Part shown: positions 1 through 8,999 of the stretch, piece by piece
Position numbering within the stretch: the stretch's first letter is position 1
Layout: every line of letters begins with the position of its first letter
NCBI GenBank assembly: GCA_018287875.1
Contig: JAGVVL010000022.1
Span: 3,038,001-3,102,000 of the forward strand
Direction of reading: 5' to 3'
From: Nigrospora sphaerica
Taxonomy: Eukaryota > Ascomycota > Sordariomycetes > Amphisphaeriales > Apiosporaceae
DNA length: 64,000 bases
Program-made: the position numbers and the translations under genes
The notes under the pieces: generated by a model
Database searches by the model: none
Told to the model about the DNA's origin: nothing
Seen by the model: only the letters and a program-made list of their open reading frames with translations

Positions 1-328
1 TTCACGAATCCCAAACTAGGACCAATGGAAAGGGCATCGGTGGTTATGCCCCGTCACCTGCCATGATCGTGACATCCGGGTGCCCCAGGGAAGTTGGGAG
101 ACACTTCCCACGTCCAGAGTTCCTTAGCCTTCACGAAACTGGGCCTGGAAAGTCAGTACCCAAAACCACACCGTGGTATTCAATTCTCTGCGCAGTTCGA
201 AGGTGTAAAAGCCACCCAACACCATTGCTATGCATTAAATCAAGTCAGTCACCGGGCGCCGGCGCATCTTCCATCCTCCGGCCGTGCACCCTGGTTGCCC
301 GCGCTCGCACCCCACGTTGCCGCGGCCT
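1..328. other. Window edge, no gene seen
   Basis: This stretch lies 3' of the UBC7-type gene. Short open frames on the plus strand have no recognisable domain or splice structure. I see no RNA gene or repeat. It probably holds the UBC7 3' UTR and part of the next intergenic region. Confidence 0.5.
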
Positions 329-889
329 CTACAAGCCCAGCATGCGTCTCACCCCTTCCTTGACCTTCTTCTCGTACTCGGCCCTCTGGTCGCGCCACAT
401 GACGGCAGCCTCCACGTTAGCGGGGCTTTCGCTGTTAGGCTCGGCAAGCATGCTCATGACGGAGATCAATATCTTCTCGACGGACTGGATGGGACTCCAG
501 CGCTCCGAGGCGTGTTCGTAGTGGTTCGGGTCGTCACCCGGGGGGTGGAGGATCGAAATGCAGACCATGCCGTTGGGATAGACTGTTGCGGAACACCTCA
601 TGTCAGCATCGCGCTCCCCGCTGCGCAGCGCGAACCCTGACTCACCGTTGGGATGGAAGATCTCGCCCAGGAATTTCATCGTCGGGGGGGCGAGGGGGTA
701 GTCCTTGGGGAACTTGAGCTCGGCCGGGAAGATACCGCCCTCAAAAGGGGTTCCCTCGGGCCCTTGTATGAGGGCTTCCCATTGCAGCATATCGTCTTCG
801 GTGACGGGGCCAGCAGTAATGCCATCGGGCGGATTGCTGGTCAGCGCGCGGTACTCCTGCAGGAGCCTTCGATGCGCGGTAGAAGACAT
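329..889 (-). CDS. UBC7: Ubiquitin-conjugating enzyme E2, Ubc7/UBE2G2 type
   Basis: E2 enzyme of ER-associated degradation; the family takes ubiquitin from E1 and, with Cue1 and Hrd1/Doa10-type ligases, modifies misfolded ER proteins on the cytosolic face. Exons are 889-646 and 582-329, split by a 63-bp intron (583-645, GTGAGT...CAG). The intron is a multiple of three and contains no stop, so an unspliced reading is also open (186 aa); splicing restores the conserved HPN-x-YPNG block. The spliced product is 165 aa, the usual length of this family. HPN is at residues 79-81 and the catalytic cysteine is Cys89 in MVCISILH. The acidic loop with PGDDPNHYE after the active site is the Ubc7/Cdc34 signature. 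There is no C-terminal membrane anchor, so recruitment would need a Cue1-like partner. Confidence 0.93.
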   Translation of the reverse strand: MSSTAHRRLLQEYRALTSNPPDGITAGPVTEDDMLQWEALIQGPEGTPFEGGIFPAELKFPKDYPLAPPTMKFLGEIFHPNGESGFALRSGERDADMRCSATVYPNGMVCISILHPPGDDPNHYEHASERWSPIQSVEKILISVMSMLAEPNSESPANVEAAVMWRDQRAEYEKKVKEGVRRMLGL

Positions 890-1401
890 GGCGACGGTGT
901 TGTGAGCAGGAAAGTTTGCTGGCGGATGAGGCAGATGGACTTGATGGAACGATGCTCGCTGGCCGTTGGTCGGTCGGTCGGTTAGTCGGTCGGTCCACGT
1001 CTACGATAGAAGAGATAAGCAACAGGGAGGCGCCTGGACTCCAGTGAGGGTGATGGTGACGATGAACCAAGCGAACCCCACGGGAAACTCGGGCCTGGGT
1101 TTACAAAGTACAAGGATGCACTGGTGTTCTAACAGGATCCAGCACTGTCTGTTCCATCATATGTACTACTGCACAGTACAGATGGGACTCATACAACGCA
1201 CCTAGGAGAAGGTACATGAGGATGGCCAGTGCGCTCACGCGGCCTCCATAGTTACATGTGCTTGCATCATCCCGGCTCGTTGTGGGCTACAGCGCCTACT
1301 AGCAGAGGTACTAACTTGTTGCTACCGCAGCGCAAAGACTCCAGCAAATTGGAGCTCCCCAGTGAAGCTTCATTTTCTGCTCTCGACATATTGCGCTGAA
1401 A
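890..1401. other. Divergent intergenic region UBC7 / Mmc1-like gene
   Basis: About 510 bp separate two outward-facing genes, so both promoters should be here. A short tandem run of the tetramer CGGT/GGTC occurs near 966-995. No clear TATA element is seen. The plus-strand ORFs here have no recognisable features. Confidence 0.4.
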
Positions 1402-3333
1402 ATGCCACCTCGCCTGCCCTTGCGGCCGTCCAAGGCAGCGAAGGCCATCCTTCAGTCGCCGACGGCTTCGGAAGCCCCCCCTATCTGCTTCTTTTGCTCG
1501 CTGTCACGGCCTGCCTCGACTCGACGTTCCAAACGCAAAGCCTTTCTGCCCCCGCGGCGACCCCAGTCCACATCCCCGGCAACCTCGCCCACGCCTACGC
1601 CAGCGCCAGTGACGGCGACGGAGCCCCGCGAAGAGCTGGAAAACCTGCTACTGGATCTACAGAAGCATGGCTCCAACTATGTCAATCTGTCACGGCTCCA
1701 GCTGGCCCTCAATGGCTTGCGCCAGAAACCCGGCAATGAGTCGATTCGCGTGGCCGTACTGGGACTCTCCGACGGTGGCGACTCGGGCAAGACGGCAAAG
1801 CAGCTCCTGAAGTTGCTTCTTGCTGACCCTCTCAAGAACGAAGAGCAGTGGGAGCGAGAGCTCGACCAACACAATCTCGCGCAACCCATGATTATCCGTG
1901 TGGGCGCTCTCGAGCACCAGCCGGCCGCCACGATATCCATGACCCGAGGCAGCCTCCTGCACGAGGTTCATGTTTCCTCTGCCACCCTCAACGGTCACAA
2001 CTTGGAGCTTCTTCTCATGGAGACCAACCCTTATGCTGCGGTGCAGGACGGCGGGCTTGACGGTTTTGAGGAATCGGTGCTCGTGCCCACTGTCGACATC
2101 CCCACGTCCAGCAATGGGCGATACACGCCCATCACCACCCCGGTGCATAAAGCCATGATTGTTGCCAACGGCCTCATGGGTGCTGCGTCCTTGGTCTCCC
2201 TGCCCTTGGTGGAGAGCGAGGCCGTCATCAAAGCGGCTGTCGATATGCCCGAATACAAGCCCAGGAGTGACCAAGAAGCGTTGCCTCTGGTTGTCATGGA
2301 CGTCAACACCGCGTCTCTCGGTTTGGGTCTCGTACGCAAGGATATCGGCAACGCCATGGAGTACGAACACATGTGGTACCAGAGTGAGGTCCCTAGACTT
2401 GCCGATTGGCTCAAGGCCGACATCATGTCTACCCCGAACAACGGGACCAAGACCCCGGTCCGGCGACTGATCGCTTCATTGCTCCAGAATGCCTCGGCAT
2501 CCATCCAGCGCGAAGAGTCGAGACGGCTAATTTCGCCTTCTTCGGTTCCAAAGACCTCTCTTTCCACCTCACACCTCCAGCGCAGTCTCGCTGAGTGGGC
2601 GGAGACGGCGCACACGGAGCTGCAGGAAAACCTCGATCTCGCTTTCTCGAGCCAACGATGGCGGAAGTTGGGCTGGTGGAAGCTCTTCTGGCGGGTTGAT
2701 GACGTGGCTATGCTCACGACCGATATACTGGGCCAGCGCTTTCTGCCGGCCTCTGAGAGAAGTGCCATTTTCCTGGCTGGACGCATTGAAGAAGCCGGAG
2801 TGCCGGCCAAATTCCCTACGACGTACAAAACGCCTATGCCCGAACTTGGCACAGCAGAAGAGGATAACCAGCTGGCCGCGTCCAAAGCGGGTCTTACGCG
2901 CTGGCCAACCAGCATTCCCAATGCGAGAGCTTACCTGCAAACCGAGACCGTCCCAGCCCTTCAAGCACTGGCCCAAAAACTTGTCCTGCAAACTTTGAGT
3001 ACGTCCGGGCTGACGACGTCTCTCGGAGCACTGGCCTATTTCGGTACGCTCACCACCAGCCTTTACGAGGCCGGCGCCGTGGCGGCGTTGGGTATTGTAT
3101 GGAGTATGCGGCGCATGCAGACAAAATGGGAGACGGCGCGTGCCTTTTGGGAAGGCGAGGTGCGAGAGGAGGGCCGCAAAGCGGTCCGGGGCGTTGAAAC
3201 GGCCGTGACCGAAGTTCTGAAGACGGATGCCGATGCCGACGCCGCTCAAGACGCCTCCAACGACGAACAGGAGCTGGCGAGGGTGCGAGAGCTGGTAGAG
3301 CGGGCCAAGCAGGCCCTCGAGAAGCTGAAGTAA
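1402..3333 (+). CDS. Mitochondrial dynamin-like protein, Mmc1-like (tentative)
   Basis: Intronless, 643 aa. The N-terminus (about 1-75) is rich in Arg, Ser, Pro and Thr and almost lacks acidic residues, as expected for a mitochondrial presequence. At 117-131 the segment VAVLGLSDGGDSGKT resembles a P-loop, but the spacing is off for Walker A: Asp sits where the first Gly should be. This suggests a degenerate nucleotide-binding fold. A hydrophobic stretch at about 535-570 is followed by a charged helical tail to 643, giving a membrane-associated C-terminus. The architecture and wording match the fungal family I recall as Mmc1, linked to inner-membrane or cristae organisation; that name is from memory and uncertain. 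The start is the first ATG before the presequence. It is divergent from UBC7. An unrelated fungal mitochondrial protein is the alternative. Confidence 0.6.
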   Translation: MPPRLPLRPSKAAKAILQSPTASEAPPICFFCSLSRPASTRRSKRKAFLPPRRPQSTSPATSPTPTPAPVTATEPREELENLLLDLQKHGSNYVNLSRLQLALNGLRQKPGNESIRVAVLGLSDGGDSGKTAKQLLKLLLADPLKNEEQWERELDQHNLAQPMIIRVGALEHQPAATISMTRGSLLHEVHVSSATLNGHNLELLLMETNPYAAVQDGGLDGFEESVLVPTVDIPTSSNGRYTPITTPVHKAMIVANGLMGAASLVSLPLVESEAVIKAAVDMPEYKPRSDQEALPLVVMDVNTASLGLGLVRKDIGNAMEYEHMWYQSEVPRLADWLKADIMSTPNNGTKTPVRRLIASLLQNASASIQREESRRLISPSSVPKTSLSTSHLQRSLAEWAETAHTELQENLDLAFSSQRWRKLGWWKLFWRVDDVAMLTTDILGQRFLPASERSAIFLAGRIEEAGVPAKFPTTYKTPMPELGTAEEDNQLAASKAGLTRWPTSIPNARAYLQTETVPALQALAQKLVLQTLSTSGLTTSLGALAYFGTLTTSLYEAGAVAALGIVWSMRRMQTKWETARAFWEGEVREEGRKAVRGVETAVTEVLKTDADADAAQDASNDEQELARVRELVERAKQALEKLK

Positions 3334-4165
3334 GTTTCATCCTGTACGAATATCGAGACCCCGGCGAAATGTATATTAGTAGTAGCACACACACTTCACG
3401 CCCCATCGCGTCTTTACCGGGCAGCGAAGGCGGGCTATAGAGTCGCCGTTAACGACTTCATCCACCTACTCTTCTGCCCCATCCAAGCCGACATGACGAG
3501 TGATTCCTAGGTGGCAGCAATTGCCTGCGCCCTTTTGCAGCTTCATGAGCCTGCCACCTGCTGATCGCCCCGTGCTCGGTTGGGGATGGCCCAGGCCATG
3601 GACGGCTGAGGAGGTGCCGTTCGCTCCTTGACTAGTGACAACCCAAAGCTGCATATGCGTTCAGCTTCCTGCATGTCGCAAGCCACCTAAGACGCTATTG
3701 TGCTAGCAGCCCGCAAACGGATGCCTGCCGCCCAAGAGCAGAGTAGCCCGGGGAGGCTTTCCAGGCTCGCCGGGTGCCGTCACGTGGGTGAAGATGAAGT
3801 GAACCCACTGGCCAGCAGAGTGTATTGGGGTTCCAAGCATTGATCATTGTTTCCCCAGGTTCTCGAGGACTGCCCATCGTCATCAACAGCCGGGGGCAGA
3901 ATCATACCTTCGTAACTTGGGGTTCTGGCTACCGGGCTTTTTTATCTAGTGACATTCAGCCGCACCTTGGCCAGCTGTTGAGTTCGCCGGATTCACTTCA
4001 ACAAGCGCAGCAAGCCATCAGCCTCACTGCCCAGTCCGCCCAGTGAGTGACACTCGACTCGCCTCGACGCGACCGACGTGCCCATCACGCGACAGAGGGT
4101 GGCCAGCGCCCAGACTACGGTCTTAGGAGGAACCTTCGGATACGAGCACTAAAACGCCGGTCATC
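3334..4165. other. Intergenic region, no gene seen
   Basis: About 830 bp between two plus-strand genes. It should contain the 3' UTR of the Mmc1-like gene and the promoter and leader of the WW-domain gene. A pyrimidine-rich piece lies at about 3940-3950. No ORF with a recognisable domain, no RNA gene and no repeat was found. Confidence 0.45.
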
Positions 4166-6565
4166 ATGCCTGCCATGCCTGAAGGCTGGGAGTTGGATTA
4201 CGATGGATCTCGTTGGGTATATCGCTTCGCCGCCTCAGGCCTCACACAGTACCAATTTCCGAAACCAGGAGACGAGTTCCCCGAGTTTGTGAGTGCCGGC
4301 GGCTTGTTTGATATGGCACCGGAAGACTGCCTAGCCAGCGAAAGACAGGTGAAGCGCCAGAGCATGGACGAAGTGGGGACTGATCGCACGAAACCCTCCG
4401 CTCTCCAACGAAGGAAGATGCCCCTGGAAGATGTAAAAGAGGTGGAGGCAACGGAGTATTTCGACACGGAGAAATTCATGTACCTGGGCCCCGTGTCGTT
4501 CTTCGGATCAGGCACTTTTGGTGACCAGCAGACTCGTATCAAGCTCGAAGCGAAACGATCTGACACGGAGCGCCAGCAAACACCGTCATCTATCATACAG
4601 TGCGGCGAAGAAGCGAAGGAAGCCCTTGGCGACCTACCCGTCGTCGATAAGGGGGCTAATGACGATATTGGCTCGGCACAATGGGCACCGCCACAAAGTA
4701 CAGAAAATGCGTCGAAAGGGGCGAAGCCACGCGAAGCAGACGCAACTACAGCCCATTCCATCCAGGAAAAACTTAGGGTTCAGTCGCCCGTGGGCTTCGT
4801 TGCTGAGTTGGCCTGCCATGAGACCCGAAAGTGGGAAAATCACATGTCGAACATTGAGCCTGATCGGTCGGATAGGTCGACGGCTGTTGGAATAGACGCG
4901 CATTTTAACGATCTCTTTGAACTACCCGCGGACGGAAAACCGATCAACACCAAGAAACCACAACCCCAAGAAGCACAAGCGGCTTCAGCTCGACCGGTGG
5001 ACTTTTATCCTTTGGTGTCGGCTTCATTCGCTTTCCCTCCCCTGAGACCCAAACAACCAACCGGCCCGCCAAAGACGGGCCAGTTCCCCGGAAGTGCTGT
5101 GCCTCCACGGAAGCCCCCTTCCCAGGCAATGGCCAGGCCCCTCTCATATTACGAAGGCAGTATGTCAAGAGGCAACAATCCCGGCGACAAAGCAAACAGA
5201 AGCGAAACTCGGTTTGCCAGCATGCCGGAAATTCCTACCCTTCCCACCCTGACGGGAGTCCAACCCCTGGCGTCAAAAAGATATTCGATCCAGGGGCCAG
5301 GACCAGCAGCTACGTTGCCGTCTAGGCATCCAGAAATGCCCAAGCCGCCCTCCGGCTTCCAGAGTCTGGATTCTTCTGCCGTTGTAGGCATGCAGAATTC
5401 CCCAAAGACATACCCGGCACCGCGTCTCCCGCCAAAGATCCCTTTGAGCCCAGTCGATACCAGCGCAGACAGCTCCATACACAACACAACAAGTACACTG
5501 GTTTCAGCGGCTCGACATGAAAACGTATTTTCCGACACCAGTCGAGCACCTACTTCCAGTTTACGGCCTTCGGGCTTGGCTCAATGTCCGTCTGTTTTGA
5601 GGCCTGGTTACCATCGGACGAGCGCCACGGGCCCGCCGCAACAGGACCAGAGTCCCTCGGTCCTAGCAACTCCAGACAGGCAACGGCCACACCAACAGCA
5701 TTTGCCGCATACCTTGCCGGTACGGCACAGCCACTCTGCGTCTGAGCCCGTCGCTCCGCAAACACGAACGAGGCCACAGTGGCACGGCGGGCACGTGTTC
5801 GATGAGCCGGCCGTTCGTATGCCAGACGAGCGTGATTTCGCGGTGCGCCCAACGGCCACTACGAGATCCGCCTCGGAGCCGGCCGTAGTTTTGTCGCCGA
5901 CGACAGTGAGCTCGCCAAAGTCGCCGTCTGGTCGTCCCGGGTTCTTCGTTTTTCGGGAAATCAGCCCAGTCGGCCCTCAGAGAAAACCGATGCCAGTCCC
6001 GATTGCGAGTCGCACGGGGGCATCAAGTATGAAGGCTATCCACGAGCTAGGCGGCGACACCGCGGTGCCCATCGAACTGCCTTCGTATGAAGGCACGAAA
6101 ACCATGCCGTACCAGCCTCCGCCCTTCGTCGCCCCTCTGAGATTATCGCCGTCAGTGAGCCGACGTCAGGGAGAGCTGCCACCGCTGATAGCGAGTGCTA
6201 CGCACGAGCTCGCTACCATGTCGCTCGTACCACAGGAGTACTCGCGGGCGACATCGCACCCGGGTGACAGCGCTCAGAGGTATTCCGATGCACACTATCG
6301 TATGTCTGGTAGTACGGCTGGCGCTGATAGCCCACGCCAGCACGTACCTGAGGCGGTAGAGACGATGCCGCTCAAGTCAACAGCCCACTTGGTCCACTCG
6401 AGACCGATAGACGGTGCCAGCAGCGCGATCCCGCCCTGGCCTCCAACTTCGGAAACGGTGCCTCGACACGGGAAACAAGCAGATATTACCGCGAGGCCAG
6501 CATACGGCTGCTACCCCGCCGGCTGTTGGAAAGGGGAGGGGGGTAATGGTGCTTGGTCTACATAA
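4166..6565 (+). CDS. WW-domain protein with long disordered tail
   Basis: Intronless, 799 aa. Residues 1-40 hold a WW-like module: the start MPAMPEGWELDYDGSRW gives the first Trp and the signature Gly-Trp, and LTQYQFPKPGDEFPEF supplies the aromatic strand and terminal proline region. This variant, with Phe-Pro-Lys-Pro-Gly in place of the usual second Trp-x-x-Pro, is common in a group of fungal proteins with long low-complexity tails. Residues 41-799 are rich in Pro, Ser, Thr and Arg with no further domain, so largely disordered. Proline-rich segments such as PPKIPLSP and YQPPPFVAP could act as SH3 or WW ligands. There is no signal peptide or TM segment. An adaptor role is inference; no function is known to me. 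Confidence 0.75.
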   Translation: MPAMPEGWELDYDGSRWVYRFAASGLTQYQFPKPGDEFPEFVSAGGLFDMAPEDCLASERQVKRQSMDEVGTDRTKPSALQRRKMPLEDVKEVEATEYFDTEKFMYLGPVSFFGSGTFGDQQTRIKLEAKRSDTERQQTPSSIIQCGEEAKEALGDLPVVDKGANDDIGSAQWAPPQSTENASKGAKPREADATTAHSIQEKLRVQSPVGFVAELACHETRKWENHMSNIEPDRSDRSTAVGIDAHFNDLFELPADGKPINTKKPQPQEAQAASARPVDFYPLVSASFAFPPLRPKQPTGPPKTGQFPGSAVPPRKPPSQAMARPLSYYEGSMSRGNNPGDKANRSETRFASMPEIPTLPTLTGVQPLASKRYSIQGPGPAATLPSRHPEMPKPPSGFQSLDSSAVVGMQNSPKTYPAPRLPPKIPLSPVDTSADSSIHNTTSTLVSAARHENVFSDTSRAPTSSLRPSGLAQCPSVLRPGYHRTSATGPPQQDQSPSVLATPDRQRPHQQHLPHTLPVRHSHSASEPVAPQTRTRPQWHGGHVFDEPAVRMPDERDFAVRPTATTRSASEPAVVLSPTTVSSPKSPSGRPGFFVFREISPVGPQRKPMPVPIASRTGASSMKAIHELGGDTAVPIELPSYEGTKTMPYQPPPFVAPLRLSPSVSRRQGELPPLIASATHELATMSLVPQEYSRATSHPGDSAQRYSDAHYRMSGSTAGADSPRQHVPEAVETMPLKSTAHLVHSRPIDGASSAIPPWPPTSETVPRHGKQADITARPAYGCYPAGCWKGEGGNGAWST

Positions 6566-6769
6566 GTAAGCATCAATCACTCCGGTGACGTACGGGAATA
6601 ACAGTGGTACGACGAATCCATGTCCGGGCCTTGTGCCGGAGGACTATTGGCCCAGCTGACGCCTCTAAGCGCAGGAACCACCTACGGGAAGCCGTTAATC
6701 GATGTTCTTTATTCATCCACCCCTTGGTCTTTTGCAATATGCATCGTGCGACTCGGTCTCGCGTTTCGG

Positions 6770-8904
6770 TTAGCTGGAAAGACGCTTATAACGAACGCGA
6801 AGCCCTCCTTTCGGAGTTATGACGATGGCCAGGGTATCGAACCGGACCTGCAACGCGTTGGGGTTAGGGATCCTTCCAATCGAGAGTTCGGGACATGCGA
6901 CAACAGGGCGACACAAGGGGTGACGGGCTGTGACGGGAGTATTTTGTCGGAAATCGGCCACGGGAATGGAACGAAGAACGCAGACGGTCACTTACACCCT
7001 GTCCGAGTTTCTCTTCACCGTTGGCCAGCAACACCCCGCTGCCGTCGTTGTTTTCGATGCCGACGAATTGCCACTGCCTAACGAGCTCGGCGAGAGCGGA
7101 CTTGATGGTGGCGAGGGCGAAATGCCGACCGGGACAGATCCGCGGGCCCTGGAAGAAGGACTCAAAAGCAAAATTGTTGGCGGCATCGCCCGCCAAGACG
7201 TCCCAGCGTTCCGGTCGGAACTCATCCGCGTCGTCGCCCCAGATCTGGCGGCTGCGGTGGATAGTGTGGTGCATGATGTCGATCTGTGTTCCCTTGGGGA
7301 TCTTGACGCCCTCGATAACCACATCCTCGGCGGCTTCGCGGACACTGTAGTAAGCTGGGAGCATCGGCCGTCAGCACGCGGTCGGGAGGGCGAATACAAG
7401 ACCGGAAGGCAAGGGGCGGGCACATACAGGGGCCGGTGAGGCGGAGGACTTCCCGGACGAAGTTATTCATGTACGGAAGCGACCATACGGCGTCAAATGA
7501 GGGCTCTGTTGACTCAGCAAAGAGATTCTGCACCTCTTCCCGCAACTTCTCCTGCACGTGCTGGTGCGTGGCGAGACAATATAGTGACCAGGATATCGTT
7601 AATGCCGTCGTCTCGTGACCTGTCAACGGCCGTCAGTATTCATCTCGGATACGAATCATCTCGGTGACTTTACCGGCGGCAGTAAATGTGAGAAGCTAGG
7701 TAAAAAACAGGTAGCATCCGCGTTAGCACTCCGCATAGGACCAATGTGCCAGGCGCCTTACGTTGCCGATCAGCTCATCTTCAGACCACAAAGGCCGCCC
7801 CGTCCGCGCAGACTCCGCCATTGACTCCTCAAGCATCAAGGACAGCAGGTCTCTTCCCCGGGGAGCCGCCGGGTTGCTCTCGTTCACATTCATGTCGGCG
7901 GTGCGTCGTCGCACGATGTCTCTCAACAGGGAATCCAAGCCTTTCTGGGCCCGGAGGAACTCCCGGTTGACTTTCAGGGGAAGGGCCTTGCGAAGGGGCA
8001 AATAGCCATTGAGTATCGTCATGAGGTAGCTCATGGCGCCGCCGTGAAGAACCGTCTCGTACAATGCGTGGAAGCCATACTGGGGGTTGGGGGCGAGCTC
8101 TTCTAATTCGCCCCCGAGGGTGGTGAGGCCGACAATGTCCAGGGAGACTCGGTACATCACAGAGGTTACTATGCTCCGCGGGTCAGCCGGCGTCGAAGAA
8201 GGGCGAAGCGAGACGCCTAGAAACGATACGTACCTTCGAGCGAAGCAGTATCCTTCCCTGCTATCTCCCGCTCGAAAACCGCCGAAAGGTGTTTCGCCTT
8301 GCGCGCAAAGACGGGGTAGAGCCAACGGGTGCTGGGAAGGGAGAAGGGCCCGACAAAGAGGCGGCGCTGGTGTTTGTGCGCCTCCCCTTCGATGGTGACC
8401 AGCCCCATGCCTGTGAGTTGCTGAAGGATGCGCGCAAAGAAGGCAGGCTTGGGAAACCGGTAGCAGTGTGTCTGGAGTACGGCTTTGTAGGCGGCCAGGT
8501 TGTTGGCCATCAGGACTTCTTTCCCGGCGAAAGAGATGTACCGGATGAAAGGGGCATCGGGCCAGGTGCGTTGCCATTTCACGTTCAGGGCAATGGGGCT
8601 GCTTGCCGTGAACTTGCGCAGCTCCTGTCCCACGAGGAACCCATGGTCCTGGTCTGGATTAGTGACCGTCGTGACTACAGAATTACACGAACAGTGAGGG
8701 TAGACTTGCTTTAGGTCCCGGCAGGTGTCGCAGGGGTGAGAAGAAGGTGGGAAAGAGGACGATCCGGTATAGCTTCAAGACCACGTAGTGAACAAGGAAA
8801 AGCGCGAAGAAGGTTCTCAACGGCGCGGCGCTACGCCCAGCTGAGAGGGACTGCAGCGAGGCCAACTCGCACACGACGAGAACAGCGCAGCCGAGGATGT
8901 CCAT
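6770..8904 (-). CDS. Cytochrome P450 monooxygenase, seven exons
   Basis: Heme-thiolate monooxygenase, probably ER-anchored, 555 aa after joining exons 8904-8710, 8648-8234, 8168-7762, 7695-7674, 7619-7428, 7354-6996 and 6847-6770 (1668 bp, in frame). An N-terminal hydrophobic segment (about 5-50) leads to the hinge LPGPK at 61-65. The oxygen-binding I-helix motif TAAGHETT is assembled across three exons, including a 22-nt micro-exon. ExxR is in VREVLRL, the PERF-like motif is FRPERW, and the heme loop is FFQGPRICPG with Cys484 as ligand. The C-terminus ITPKGGLRV is typical. Intron 1 (8649-8709) appears to use a GC donor (AAA|GCAAGT); the other five are GT-AG with lengths 65, 66, 54, 73 and 148 bp. 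Substrate cannot be inferred. No backbone synthase lies nearby, so it looks like a stand-alone P450. Confidence 0.9.
7674..7695 (-). other. 22-nt micro-exon of the P450 gene
   Basis: The exon encodes LLTFTAA plus the first base of the next Gly codon. It is preceded by CCTAG and followed by GTAAAG. Without it the I-helix would lose the Ala-Gly groove residues just before HETT, so the exon is needed for a working enzyme. Confidence 0.8.
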
Positions 8905-8993
8905 GAGGGGCGCAAAGAAGGCAAACTTGGAGAATCCACTAGGAAAGCAAGGAACCAGGCCGTCAGGACAAGCATATCTGGGGTTCCTAGGCG

Positions 8994-8999
8994 TTTATA
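8994..8999 (-). promoter_or_regulatory. TATA box of the P450 gene
   Basis: TATAAA on the minus strand, about 90 bp upstream of the P450 ATG at 8904. Spacing and match to consensus support a core promoter. Transcription start was not determined. Confidence 0.55.
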
